Assembly: GCA_036785325.1 (NCBI GenBank)
Contig: JAXIVH010000010.1
Coordinates: 6,978,180-7,042,179, forward strand
Reading direction: 5' to 3'
Origin: Urophycis tenuis
Taxonomy: Eukaryota; Chordata; Actinopteri; Gadiformes; Phycidae
DNA: 64,000 bases
Each line of letters opens with the position of its first letter. The first letter of the stretch is position 1. A program made the translations under genes and the position numbers. A model generated the notes under the pieces. The model worked only from the letters and a program-made list of their open reading frames with translations. It searched no databases and was not told where the DNA came from. Below, piece by piece: positions 38,901 to 51,132 of this stretch.

Positions 38901-41900
38901 ATCCCGGTCACATCTGAACTCCTGAGTTTTATCAGCCATGACGAAAATTTCAGATCAGAGCTCAACTATGCGCTTCAAGCAGTCCATGCAAAGGTTTCCT
39001 TCAGCATTGTCTCCAAACACCCACAATTGGAGCTGAAGATGTCAATGATGAAGAATTCACTGGGCCTGATCCGGCATGGCCCCTCCTGGGAGACTAATGC
39101 CCGAAGAGAAGTTCAGACCCACTTGGAGAAGTACATGGTGGAACACATCCCAATGGAGGCTGGGGTCTGGCAGGCAGTGAAGTGTAGATGTCCAGAAGTC
39201 AACGTGGCTGCCGCCTCTATCTCCTTTAAGCTCTGCACCTCAGAGTTAGTGGTTGTCGGGAGACGGGAGGAAGTGGAGATACTTGTGGAGGAGATTAAGA
39301 GCAACATGGAAAAGATCACAGATGAGCTCCATGTAGTGAAGAACACCATAGAGAAAGAGATCAAACTCGACTCCAAAGAAAAGCTAGATCTCATCTTACA
39401 TCTTGTTGGGGATAAATTGGTCAATGTCGAAGTATCCAACAATAATGAAAACTGTACAATACATCTCAAGGGGCTCAGAGAAAAGGTGCAAACAGCAGAA
39501 ACCTTAATCCAAAGGGAACAATATACTTTAACTTCAAAAAATCTTAATTCTTCCCGTATCCTTACACAGTTTGTGCAGTCCCTTGACTTACAGAAATTCC
39601 AAAATGACCACTTTTCTCAGGACAACATTATGGCCGTGGTGATCTGTAGCCAACAGGCTATCACAGTTCTTGCTAAGAAGGGCGACATTGACAGAGCTGA
39701 AAAGAAATTCAAGGAGGCAATCAAGGAAGAAGTTATTTTAATTTCCCGGGGGTACAATAAAGAAACATTTTGTGAGCAATGGAGAACCTTACATGCGGAC
39801 CTCACAAAGGAACTTGAATCGTCCCAGAACCATCAAAATATTGTCATAGAGTTTTCAGGGGACAAAATTGACTTGTGTGGATTCCGTTCTGTGGTTGACG
39901 ATGTCCTTGCCAAGGTAAAGGGACGTCTTGAGAACAAGAAAGTGGTGACAGAAGACATCCCTCTGAAAACTGTGCAGGAGGTTGACTTTGTTGAGTCTTG
40001 CATGAAACTTTCAGAGGATCCTCAGTTGAAGGCATTGGGGGCCACCATACTGCCCTGCCGAGCTCAACATTCTCCATGTCTCAAAGTCACAGCTACAAGT
40101 GATCAAATCAAAGCAGTCGTAAATGTGGTGAATATGCACATAAGATCAATAACAACCAGAAAGTACACGTATTCCGAAGCTGGTGAGGCAAAGATCCTGA
40201 CAAAGAATAAATTGTCTCTCAAGAGTCAGGCAAAAGCCTTTCAGTGTAATCTCGAACTCTCAGAAGAAAGAATCAGTCAGCAGTTCAAATATGATCTCAA
40301 GGGCGGTGTGAAGTTGACACTTTCTCAGGGTAATATTGCCAAACAGACTTCAGACGTGTTGATCTGTCCCCTGGACAACATGTGCTTCAACAATCCTGTT
40401 GCACAGCAATTCCTAGAAATTGGAGGACCCAAGATTAAAATTGCCATTGATGCACTTGAGAAGTTGAATCAGAGATTAGAGGCAGGAAATGTTGCCATGG
40501 ATTATGTGGACACTCTTCAATCCAAAAAGGTCATATATGCAGCAATCCCAGTTTTGGGGAAAAATACACATGGGAACTCTGCAACCCTTACAACAGCAGT
40601 TGTTCAAAGTCTTTTAAAGGGTGCTCATAACAAGTGTGTCTCCTTGTGCATGCCAGCACTAGGATGTGGAATATTTGGGTTTCCTGTAAAAGACAGCTGT
40701 GAAGCAATAATGAAGGGGATACAGAGCTTCATTGAATCGGGTTGCGGAACATTGACAACCATTCATCTGACTGAGTCTGATCCCAAAACAGTAGAGGAAT
40801 TTAAATCTGCCCTGGAAGGCATGGTAGGTGGTTAATTATTAAAGTCCAATGTTCATTATGAAAATGTTTGATGTTAAGTGACGTTTTTCCTCAACTAACT
40901 CAGCTTTCGTTACGTTGTGACACAGGGTTACCGTCCAACAGATCCCTCCAAAACCCAAACCCCAATCATTCCTTCCTCATCAGTTGCCTTCCAAGCTGTA
41001 GCCCTTCCATCTTCACAAGCATCAAACACAATAAGTAAGTCCTTTTTTATCTACATTAAAAAGGAGTAATGCTCAAGGACTAATGACCACAATGAGACCT
41101 TACCCAGTTGATACTTACTTTTACGTACTTATCGATTAATCAATGCTGGTATTGATGTTATCTAGTATGTGACAATAAACTTGAAACTTGAAAACTTGAA
41201 ACAATTTTACCAATGTTGTCATTTTTATGATGCCAGTGATTGGAGGAGTCTCGGTGACCTTGAAGAAGGCAGACATCACTCACGAGAACGTAGATGTCAT
41301 TGTGAATTCAAACAACCAGAATCTTGATCTGACCACTGGTAATTCTTAACTGTTATTTTTTATTTTATTTATTGATCACTATTTCATTCAGCCTAGTAAC
41401 TGGAGTTAAGATTTAATCTCTGGGCTTCACAGGCGTATCTGGGGGCATCCTTAAGGCAGCTGGACAATCTGTTGTGGATGAATGCAAGAAACATGGTCAG
41501 GCACATATTACTTATACAATATGGAACTCCATACATTGTAATGACTTGACGTCTCTAAAAACAAGATTGTAGAACAACATTTTCACACACGCTCCATCTG
41601 ATACTTACAAACATAAATTCAACACAGCCTTTCTCCGCATCTGGATTTTTCATAGGTCCCCAGGTGATTGGAACGGTCGTGCTCACAGGTGGTGGAAACC
41701 TAAACTGTAAAAGCATTGCTCAGATTGCTGGACCTGCACATGATGAAATCACTTCATCTATACAGAATGTCCTTCAGCTGTGTGAAAGCAAACAAGCTGC
41801 TACTGTGTCCATTCCTACCATTGGCACTGGTAAAATAATTTATATTGAGCATCTTTCTCAGTACCACGACAGCATCCACATATGCATACTTAGTAATCCA

Positions 41901-44900
41901 TAATATATATATATATCCATTATATATTACTGAATGCTGTGAATTTTATTATTTTATTTTTTTGTAGGAAAAGGTGGCAAACACCCTAAGGATTCTGCAA
42001 AGGCCATTCTAAGGGGTTTGGAAATGCATATTTTATCCACTCCCTTATCAAGCCTTAAAAAGATATTTGTAGTGGCCTTTGAAGACACAATTTTTGACAA
42101 CATGAAGAAGTATTTCAACAAGCCAAGTAAAACACACAGGGCCGCCAAACAAGTATGTGTAATTTACGATTAATTATTTAACTATTTTGTTAGTTTATTG
42201 AAACACTTGGTAATTTGTTTGATGCTCATTAGTTTTAATGAATGCATTTTGTTTGTTTTTTTTAATTGTTTTTATAGACGATGGCTGCACCAGTAACCAC
42301 ACTCCACCTAAATCTGAACCAAGGTTTTTTTCTGTTTCTTTTTATGCCCATGTATTACGAATGAAGAAAGAATGTGTTTTTGGATTTTAATAATCCATAT
42401 TGTCTATTATCTATTGATAATTGTGTTGAATTATAATTCAATATCATTCCACCACGTCTTGCAAGAAGTGAGGCTGTACCTTGAGATATGCACAATAACT
42501 TGCAATATTTGCATTTACTTGTGGTTAATAGAATCAGCTTCAAGTTCAAAGCATACACTTTGGTTTATATTCATAATTGTCACACGTGACGCCAATATCT
42601 CTTTTTCTTTTTTCTGTCTTTTGTATTCGACTGTAGTGAAGATTAAGGACACCTTGATTGAACTGAAGACGGGGAACATAACTACAGAAACTGTGAAAGC
42701 CATTGTCAACAGTACAAATGAGGATGTTAACCTAAATAGGGGTTGGTGACAAGATATTCTTTTTGTATTCTGTGGTATAAGAACTGAATGCTGTCTTCCC
42801 AGTACTGCACATTCTGAGTGATCTAAAAGAGATTCTAATGTGTCTAACAAGGTGTGTCTGGGGCCATTTTTAATGCCGCGGGATCAGCAGTTCAGGATGA
42901 GTGTGGCAAAATTCGTAAGTATCTGAGCCTTTTAACCTACTTATAAAAGTGGGAATAAATATACAAATTAATAAATAATACATACAGAAAGAATTCATTT
43001 CAACAAATGAGAATCGTTAAAACTATTTGCGTTCACTTTGTCCCGTGTTTTTATTTATGTAGGTATGTCTTCATTTATTTTGACACATATTTATTTTAGG
43101 ACCATTTGGAAAGCACTCGGGGTAAAAGTTCAAAAGTTCACTCCCGATTGTCTGAGTGATCGTGACGAGACATTCTTTTTCTGGCTAAAGGACCCCTGAA
43201 GGGCAACGACGCCGGAGTGACGAGCGGAGGAAGCCTGCCGTGCGACTTCATCATCCACATAGTAGGCCCAAAAAGTGTGACGCAGGCTGTCGAGCGTGTG
43301 AAGAACGCTCTGAAGCACTGCGAGGCTAAGAAGATCCCCACCGTGTCATTTCCTGCCATCGGAACTGGTAATGCACACGGCAGATCTTCATGGCTTGTAT
43401 CTTTTGTTTTGGGCCTGGCCACCGCCACTGATTTGCCATGTTGATTCCATTTCGATTCACAAGGCCCTGATGCGATTCAATTTCCGATGTCGTTCAATTC
43501 AACATTGAATTATTGATTAGGGATATTTCAGTTACAAAGCCAATTTTGCTTGGATATGAAAGTCATTCTCAGTGGTGGTAAAATGTACAAGGAACCCTCT
43601 AACCTGGTGCATCATAAAAGATAGTCATGCATTGACCACAAAGCAGTTACATTAATGTCCTTTTTCATTAACATGACCAACACACTACAGCAGTCAACAG
43701 TCTTTATTCAGTGGCCTGTCCAAAAAGCCAATAAAAAATATATATATTTATTTTTTTAAATGGATCTCTGGATTTCGATTTGAATCGGAAAGTACCAAGT
43801 CTAGATTAGGGCTGAACTCAGCCCTCATCTAGTTAGAGTTGTCTGGAGTTATCTGAAAGAGTAACCTAACTAGGCTTTCTGTTGTTGCAGGTGGTGGTGG
43901 AATGAAGTTCTCAGAATCTGTGACTGCCCTGATGTTAGGCATTACAGAACATTTTATGACGCATCACAACAGTGCCCTGAAGCAGATCTTCCTAGTGGTT
44001 GACCAGTTCAAGGCCTTGCAGGAGTGTCAGCTGTTGCTCCTCTCCTGGACGGAGATACAAGTATGTGTAACGCAGATTATATTTTCAATACCGTGAGTAG
44101 CCTTTGACAACAGGGGAAGCTCAGACAAATGAAACAAATTAAGAATATTGTCATCAGCATTTTTTGTATTGTATGTATGCTTATTCTCTCCCCGATGTCC
44201 AACCCTGTTTTTTGATAAGAACACGACTGATGACGACAGCAGTAGTGCCTCTTCCTGCGATGAAGACAACTCCGGTCAGACATGTTCAGTAATGTTTTGT
44301 GTTGTTAAGTAACACACTGAAATCACAAAGTCAAACATGCCTATTATATGAACAACATATGCAGTATTTGCATAATCACACATTTGCTTATTTCTGCTGA
44401 CCGATGTCTCCATCCCTCCAGCAACCCCTGGTGAAATGTTGATAGGGCCGGTGAAAGTGAAAGTGTTCCGCGGTGACATAACAAAGGAAAGAAGTGATGC
44501 AATCGTCAGCAGTACCAACAGCACCCTGAATCTCACCTCTGGTAAACAATTCAATGGCAGAAATGTTGGCCAAAATATGCATTGCATATGCATTGCGATA
44601 TGCATTACTATACTGAGTTAGCATTTGGTTAGCACAATACAAAATTCAAAGGCTATTGATGCTTTTCTTTTGTAATGTACTATAATCAACATTTTCAAAA
44701 TTAACCAGTCGAGACATAATGTGTGCACAAGTTAGACAAATGTTAACAACTCTATACCCCACAACATCAAAGTAAGTACAGTAAACATTATGCTGAACTT
44801 ATTTTTTCTTCACAGGTGTGTCAGGGGCTATTCTCAATGCAGCTGGACAATTAGTGGTTGATGAATGCAACAATTTAGGTACATGACTTCAAATTTCAAT

Positions 44901-47559
44901 TCTATTTCTACCTTCTTTATCTCTTTTTGGTTAAATTGTTGTAGCTTTCAAATGGACTACTTTTAAATTGAGACCCATTCATATCTGTTCTGAATATGTT
45001 CTTACAAATGAAGCTTTTGGGTATGCCGTTGTGTTTCTACTTTGATGTAAAGGTAATCAACCTGCCGATGGCGTGGTCATCACCAAACCTGGCAACCTCG
45101 CAGCAAAACACATCATTCACATGGTGGGCCAGGCCAAGCTGGAAGACATCATCAGCTCCATGCTCAAGGTCTTCAAGATGTGCGAGGACCACAAAATCCA
45201 GTCGGTTTCCTTCCCCGCTCTCGGCACTGGTAGGCCGCTACATATTCCTCCATTACTGTGCTAGTAGTCAAGTAGTTAATCAGCAATTCTTCGCAGTGAC
45301 AAATGAAAAGCACAAATATTCTACAATCATCGATACATAGAATATACTGTAGAATATATAATAACGAATAAAGTCACAATACCCTGGAAGCAGAATCAGG
45401 AAGTGATGTGGTGAGGGTTGTTGGTGAGGCGTGGGTCCCACTGCCGAGAACAAACTGTTCTTGTATGATATACCATGTGATCATATACATGAATGTTACC
45501 ATTTTATTGCTCCTTCGGTTGTACTGGGTTATGGTCGAAATTTAACGCATGCCTTTTCAAGAGGACTTTTCAAGAGGACAACTTTTTTCGCAGGGGCTGC
45601 AAAGCTGTGTGCAGTGGATGTTGGAAATGCAATGGTCACTGCAGTTGAAGAGCACATAAGAATTACCAAAACACCATCCCTCAATAATGTCCACTTTGTG
45701 ATTTTCCAAAACAACATGATCCAGGACTTTCAGAAGTGCTTGAAGAAATCAAAGAAAGTGAAAACACAGGGTAAACACATCAAACACACTACTAAAGGAA
45801 TCTTTGGGAGTTCATTCTGCTGTATCCATCTCAACCTTTGTTCTGAATCACATAGGCTAATGGCCTATTGTTCATTCATGCAGTCTAACTTATATGGCTT
45901 CATTATTTACTTTTCTAAAAAGTAAGGCACTAATTTCTAATTAATCAATTTCTGTCATTACAGCAAAAATAAGTGCCCACCAGGGAGGAGCTGTGGCTTC
46001 TACCCTGTGTCTGGCCAGTGCCTGTGGGGATGTGACCTTTCCTGAAGTGGAGGTTGAGGTTCTTGGCTGCTGTTTGAGTGATGTGGAAAAAGTCAAAAAG
46101 TTTGTGGATGGCTTCTTGAGGGGCGAGTGGAAGATGTGCCCCATTAGCTCACCCCACCTGTCCCTACTACTCGACTCAAAAAAACAGGACATCGTGGATC
46201 TCAGCCGAAGCCTCCAGGTGTGCGTCAGTGTGTTGGCCCCGAACAAGGTCACCATCACTGGGAAGGCAGACGACGCCCTGAGCATGACCCTTCAGATCGA
46301 GAAGTATCTGCAACAAGCCAAGGAGTGGGCGACCCGGCAGGAGGAAGAGGACAGGCTGAGGAAGACAGTGTCGTGGGAGGTCAATGACGGGGAGACATGG
46401 GCAGAACTGGACCCGACTGTCAGTTTAGACCTTGAGCATGCAATGCATAAGAAAGTGACGAGCATCAGCTATGCCAAGCTGAAGGAGGACTACACTGTGG
46501 ACCTGGGCAAGATGGAGCGCACAGACAGCAAAGGAACCATCTCCAGGATAAAAAGGCGTGTGAAGGCTACTTCTGAAATAGGTACAGTCCATTTTAATAC
46601 ACTTTTGTGAGGGAGTGAAGCGGGCAGTATACTTCAAAACAAGTTTATTTTATTTGCTTGTGGCACACAAATGTATCATCCTCAACGTGGCTTAGTTTGG
46701 TCACTGATGGTTGGAGGCATTAGTTAAGACCAGGGGGGTCTCCATGGAGAGGAGGAAATACGATAAAAAAAAGTCATGCCCAACTTACTTTTCTGACTAA
46801 TCACACACATTGTTTGAGATTTTGGCAAATAACGTAGTCTTGGAGATGCAAGAAGATGAAGTTTGCCGACCCCTAAAGAGGTTGGGCTTGGTGACATCAA
46901 CATTCATTTACACTCCTAATGTGGAGTTCTATGATATATTAATTTAGCTAGAAATGAGATAATACAAAAAAGAATGATAGCGGTAGCAAAGCATTAACAT
47001 GTGTGTTGAATGTGTTGTGTTTTAGCTGTCATAGAGCCACCACCAGAGTGGGACAGGATGGATGGCAAGACTATGGACGTAGTGGATCTGTCTCCAGCCT
47101 CCAAAAAGTACAAAACTATTGAGGCAAATTTCCTGAAAACATCCAAAAATGCCCAACAGGGCATTTTGGAAACATATATAGTGATCAAGGTAAGGTAGCA
47201 TTTTAGATACATCGGTATAGATAGACAGATGAATAGACAAACAGTTGCACAAAGCAACAAACTGACAGTTGGATATATTTATTTAGCTTAGTTTTATATT
47301 CATATGGATCTTCTCTCTTGAGACTACTAATACAACTACAACTAATACAAATATTAATGATAACAATACAGATCCAGAGGATTCAGAACGAAGAGCAGTG
47401 GCAGAGATATGCTGTGAAGAAGCAGACACTGGACAAGAAATATAAAAAAAAAACCAATGAGTTTGACCTTTACCACGGCACCACGTTGGAGACCAGCCTA
47501 AAGATCAACCGCGATGGTTTCAACAGAAGTTTTTGTGGAAAGAACGGTTAGAGATGCCT

Positions 47560-47596
<37 letters not shown>

Positions 47597-48044
47597 GACA
47601 CACACACACGTGCATGCACACACGCACGCACACACACGCATGTACGCACACACATGTACGCACACACACACGCACACAAACAACAAGAAAATTAATTTTC
47701 CTCTGTGTTTTTTGTTTTTTTGGTGGGGGGGGGGGCATTTTTCCACAGCCACTAAGTATGGCAAGGGAACCTATTTTGCCAAGCAGTCCTGGTACTCCTG
47801 CAATGACCAATACTCAAACCCTGACACCAACGGGGTGAAGTACATGTACCAGGCTCGGGTGCTGGTGGGGAAGCCCTGCCAGGGGAAGGAAGAAATGGTG
47901 GAGCCAACCCCGCTGGACGACACAAACCCGCAGGCCGGCCTCCACGACTGTGCAGTAGACAGAGTCAAGAGCCCCTTCGTCTACGTGGTGTTCAACGATG
48001 CAGGAGCATACCCTGAATACCTCATCAGCTTCAAGAAGTCCTGA
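35994..48044 (+). CDS. parp14: PARP14-like mono-ADP-ribosyltransferase with four macrodomains, copy 1
   Basis: I reconstruct 26 exons: 35994-36168, 36269-36372, 36515-36536, 36614-36772, 37146-37382, 38135-38371, 38767-40823, 40926-41034, 41237-41338, 41433-41495, 41656-41829, 41968-42152, 42278-42323, 42637-42741, 42852-42914, 43191-43367, 43891-44060, 44220-44274, 44422-44541, 44816-44878, 45053-45229, 45594-45770, 45964-46581, 47026-47189, 47372-47546 and 47749-48044. They total 6030 nt, an open frame of 2009 codons plus stop, longer than human PARP14 (1801). Order: RRM-like modules (about 1-310), KH-like region (about 312-815), macrodomains at about 820-995, 1036-1208, 1224-1395 and 1420-1592, WWE (about 1728-1795), catalytic domain (about 1860-2009). 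The family transfers single ADP-ribose units and tunes interferon and antiviral responses. The ATG at 35994 has a good context (GAGCCATGG). Exon borders rest on GT-AG and phase alone, and exon 13's donor is weak. Confidence 0.9.
37109..37138. repeat. Poly-C tract forming the acceptor pyrimidine tract of PARP14-like exon 5
   Basis: A long run of C up to 37138 is followed by ACCCGCAG and exon 5 (37146). In copy 2 the tract is about half as long (61451-61463), so its length varies between copies right at a 3' splice site. Confidence 0.85.
37735..37808 (+). mobile_element. 3' tail of a short retroelement ending in (ACTTGAA)n
   Basis: GTTATCTAGCATGTGACAAT is followed by AAACTTGAAACTTGAAAC. A related tail lies at 41140-41205 in another intron, and the copy-2 equivalent is at 62060-62128. 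Only the terminal part is recognisable. Confidence 0.5.
38767..40823 (+). CDS. parp14: PARP14-like exon 7: KH-like region and macrodomain 1
   Basis: A single 2057-nt exon open throughout. Its first three quarters are Lys/Glu-rich with repeated KH-like alpha/beta segments (for example ITVLAKKGDIDRAEKKFKEA). From about 40290 it encodes macrodomain 1, starting GGVKLTLSQGNIAKQTSDV. The usual adenosine/ribose-binding N-A-A-N stretch is replaced by CPLDNMCFNN, while the late phosphate loop ALGCGIFGFP is kept. ADP-ribose binding by this first macrodomain is therefore doubtful. Confidence 0.85.
41140..41205 (+). mobile_element. Second retroelement 3' tail with (ACTTGAA)n end
   Basis: GTTATCTAGTATGTGACAAT then AAACTTGAAACTTGAAAACTT. 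Same terminal sequence as at 37735-37808. Confidence 0.5.
41237..42152 (+). CDS. parp14: PARP14-like macrodomain 2 (exons 9-12)
   Basis: Four exons of 102, 63, 174 and 185 nt. Motifs are DVIVNSNNQNLDLTTGVSGG and AAGQSVVDEC, then IPTIGTG/GKGGKH at the exon 11-12 junction. This is an ADP-ribose-binding fold with the GVSG loop typical of PARP14 macrodomains. Confidence 0.85.
42637..44060 (+). CDS. parp14: PARP14-like macrodomain 3 (exons 14-17)
   Basis: Exons of 105, 63, 177 and 170 nt, with the same phases as macrodomain 2. Motifs: AIVNSTNEDVNLNRGVSGAI, NAAGSAVQDEC, FPAIGT/GGGGMKFSES. The acceptor of exon 16 (GGCTAAAG at 43183-43190) is pyrimidine-poor, but the phase and homology choose it over an earlier AG at 43100. 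Confidence 0.8.
44422..45770 (+). CDS. parp14: PARP14-like macrodomain 4 (exons 19-22)
   Basis: Exons of 120, 63, 177 and 177 nt, repeating the layout of macrodomains 2 and 3. Motifs: DAIVSSTNSTLNLTS, GVSGAILNAAGQLVVDEC, FPALGT/GAAKLCAVDV. The asparagine of the usual V-N-S motif is serine here (IVSSTN), which may weaken ligand binding. Confidence 0.8.
45964..46581 (+). CDS. parp14: PARP14-like exon 23 with WWE domain
   Basis: A 618-nt exon. Its last third encodes VSWEVNDGETWAELDP, then an acidic/basic beta-rich stretch ending DSKGTISRIKRR. This matches the WWE pattern (W, E/D and a late I/V-R-R), a module that in PARPs contacts ADP-ribose chains or partner proteins. The earlier part links macrodomain 4 to WWE. 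Confidence 0.85.
47372..48044 (+). CDS. parp14: PARP14-like catalytic (ART) domain, exons 25-26
   Basis: Exon 25 contains FDLYHGTTLETSLKI with the NAD-binding His (residue 1888). Exon 26 contains GKGTYFAKQSWYS with Tyr 1920 and AYPEYLISF with Leu 2003 in the third position. H-Y-L in place of H-Y-E marks a mono-ADP-ribosyltransferase. The intron between them is filled by a CA microsatellite. Confidence 0.92.
47563..47690. repeat. (CA)n microsatellite between the two catalytic exons
   Basis: CA repeats with CGCA and GTACG variants fill most of the 202-bp intron between PARP14-like exons 25 and 26. They start about 17 bp after the 5' splice site. Confidence 0.9.
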
Positions 48045-49878
48045 CAAAGCTGCACTCCACCTTGCGTATACAAAAAAAAAAAAAAAAAATGAAATGGGGA
48101 CTAATGGGCACTAATGAGATATTAATATTACAATGAGAGAATAAGTTCGGTATCACTGTGAAACAATGTTGATGTGCTATTTATCTGATCTTTTTTTCTG
48201 TGCCCAGAGGTGCATCACATAGTAGATGCAAAATGGAACTCAAATTCTATTCAGACAGCCTTATTCAGATCTTCTCTATGCAGATTTTGGATTAGCAATA
48301 CAATCAAGAGAAACTTTTTTTTCAGGTTCTGCTAGCTCATTTGCACTTTTATCTGATTGTTTATCAGTGGTCAACATATGTCCATTATTGATACTTTTGT
48401 GACATTTTATTAAACTATTAACAAAAATCAAACAAAACGTTTTACAATAAATAAATAAAGGTATACCTGGAAAAATATCTAAACAATATATGTGAAATAG
48501 TTATTATGGATATGTCTTGAAGCATATATATCACGCATTGGGCCTGAGCAGCGCGCATTTCAACCCGCTCACACGCCACACCTTGTATTTTACACGCAGA
48601 GAAATTACCAAAGAATCTTCAAAAAACCCAGTGTTCTTATTGTCCAAAAAATATTAATCCATTAGCAAAAATCCAAGGACACGACATGACAATCTTCATT
48701 AAAACGCCACCAGCAAAAAGGAAAAAATGACCGATCTCACCTCCTTAGAAGTTTATAAGAAGCAGCAGAAAATCCGACATTAATCCATCAATCGCGTTGA
48801 GCCAAGTAGTAGTCCACAAGTCACATTCTGGCCGCGCAGTCAGCTTCATTGATGTAATATCGAAGGCTAATAATATGCGCTCTGGGCAACATCTACCTCC
48901 GTCCATTCATTCATTCAGACGGCGTCGGCTCGTTTCCGCGTCTCGTTCAAATAAATAAGCATGTGATTCCACAGAGCACAGCCAGAGAGATGGAATAAAC
49001 ATGGCACTGAGCACAGCCGTAGGACAGACAGAGAAAAGGTGCGTGTGTGACAGTGAAAAGGTGAGTGACAGTCAGAAACCCTATCGTCTTCCTACTTGCC
49101 CTGAATCAGTGATCTGCCCATATCTTAAAGGTACATCTAAAAAAAACATACAGCGCTTGGCCAGGCTTTCAATAGAAACGAATATATTAACTGATATATC
49201 TGATCCAGTCATTTCTAGGGCTACAATACATTTCCCCCATTACAAATAACAATCAAAAATATATTTATCATTTTAAGAGATATACTATTTATGTGGCTGA
49301 GGTCACAGTTTGACAGTTTGACCAGAGTATGTGAACTAACTTTAGTCTTAGTTCAAGACCCATTATTAACAAAGCTTTTCTCTCAGTTAATAGTTAACTA
49401 AATGTCTTTTTGTCACTATTTAACAGTTATTTCTTACATCGTTTAAATGTTAAATGTTTATTTACAAACTATATGTTAATATAAAAGTGAATGATATATT
49501 ATTTAACTAATTGTTAATAAACTGTGCTTCTGCCTATCCCAATATGAACCACTGCTCATCGGACCCTTACAATAAAGTTGGTTAAGCTTAATTAATATAT
49601 TAGTAATATATAACTATCAGTATGGGGGACCCTTATCATAAAGTTGGTTAGGTTCAATCATGGTCACAAAACAAATCTTTAATGAAATCTTTACACATGG
49701 TGCTCTTTTTAGATTTCAGGAACTACTTTGTTTCCATGGCACTAGATGGAACTCCGTCATCCATCATGACAGTTAAAATGGCTGGCCTGGAACATGTTTC
49801 AAATGGGAGCCACCAACCCCTGTGCTGAAGGCCTCAAAATCTGCCACCAACACCTACAATAAACAACACTAGCCATTA

Positions 49879-49932
<54 letters not shown>

Positions 49933-51132
49933 CTGCAAGACTAAGAAATGCTAAACGAATAATTTTTTTTTTGTACGAATTTATGTGTCATTTATCACAT
50001 CATACCCCCGCCGTTGCCGCCAAAATCTCACTCACTCTAACTCAGTTCAAAATTTTAGAGCCCTGCCAAACAGAGCGTAGTGTTTTTAGCAACCTACCCC
50101 ATATGCGCTACTCCCGATAAAGGGAAGGAAAGTCGCCAACATACCTTAACATGGGAACACCACCACACACACTCCTCTGAGCTAACACCAGGGGAAAGCT
50201 TCCGGGCTAAGGCCCCCATGTGCCTATACAGGTGCCGGTCTGTAACTGTATCCGCCCTCAAATCAAACGAGGGATATCTGTAGGGTCTGCCTGACAACAG
50301 CCCGAGAACATTCGCGCCAGTGAAAAGGACCAATAGGAGTCCTCTTGTATCACCGGAGGACGCGCACACCTGCACACACACGCATGCCCGCACACACAGA
50401 CGCAAGCACCCACACACGCAAGCACGCGTGATGTCAACAGAGACGTTGAGGAAAAGAGCCATTTTCTGCCTCGGCATTGGTCTCACATTTGGGACTTCCT
50501 GAACGATTTGGTGTTTCTACAATGTTTCTAGAGTAAATAATTAGGAGACACCCGCAAGTTTAAAACAGGGCTCCGTCCTGCTCCTCTCGGAAAATATTTG
50601 TATTGGAGTCAATGAGGAGCAGAGACAGACTGGTCGCACTTAGAGGCTGCTAATTCGAATTCTGTAAGTATCTCTGATTTTTTGACCACATTGTGAGACA
50701 TAACACATTTGTCTACAAAGTTGGAAAAAATCATGTGTGTACATTGTAAATTGTGGCCAGGAGCAGCGTGGAAAGAGATTTTTTTTATTTTTCTGGGGCT
50801 CTCTCCCACTCTAGCTGCACTCTGACGCTAATTATTCAACACAATACACACCCATTGTAATCTCATAATTTCTCCAAAAATGATCATGGTCATTGAACAG
50901 TGATTGATCAAAAACTATATGACCTATCAAAACATGGAAATATACACCAAATACAGAATACTTGTGTCTACTGTTTAAAGTTGAAATGGAGTCTCTAGAT
51001 GAAAGGATGCAGGAGCAGCAGACAGCATTAGGCAGCACCAAAAGTCTTTATTTTTTTACCTCCTTCCATGCATTCTCTATGGGAAAATATTCACAGTTTT
51101 TTGCAAATAACATCATGAAGAATTCATATTAT
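48045..51132. other. 3' UTR of PARP14-like copy 1 and intergenic DNA, no gene seen
   Basis: It contains a poly-A (48071-48089), a CA microsatellite (49879-49932) and a short direct repeat GACCCTTA..ATAAAGTTGG at 49561 and 49630. No coding frame with domain or splice support occurs. Confidence 0.5.
48446..48455 (+). terminator. Candidate polyadenylation signal of PARP14-like copy 1
   Basis: AATAAATAAATAAA (48446-48459) lies about 400 bp after the stop codon and is the first clear AATAAA downstream. A T-rich downstream element is not obvious. Confidence 0.45.

Larger units (their letters stand above)
26143..39739. repeat. Segmental tandem duplication, copy 1 (visible homologous part)
   Basis: From TAATTATATCCATGCGG at 26143 the sequence matches 51552 onward in the same order and orientation. 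The match covers the 3' flank and all visible parts of the NMI/IFI35-like gene, the shared promoter and the first seven PARP14-like exons. The window end at 64000 corresponds to about 39739 here. Differences are mainly transposon insertions, two deletions in copy 2 and scattered substitutions. PARP exon 5 differs at 5 of 237 bases. Confidence 0.9.

Noticed and set aside
38721..39469. Minus-strand frames inside PARP14-like exon 7
   Set aside because: Antisense shadows. The plus frame is open for 2 kb and phase-matched with neighbouring exons.
43101..43190. Alternative acceptor at 43100 (TTATTTTAG) for PARP14-like exon 16
   Set aside because: Using it adds sequence that breaks the macrodomain alignment and contains an in-frame stop. 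The later AG at 43189-43190 restores the module pattern.
43440..43810. Possible hAT-like repeat in the intron after exon 16 (ATGCGATTCAATTTC and GATTTGAATCGG)
   Set aside because: Weak inverted similarity was noted, but no clear termini or target duplication could be defined.
40290..45770. Viral origin of the macrodomains
   Set aside because: The domains lie in an intron-rich gene with WWE and PARP catalytic domains, the usual vertebrate PARP14 arrangement.
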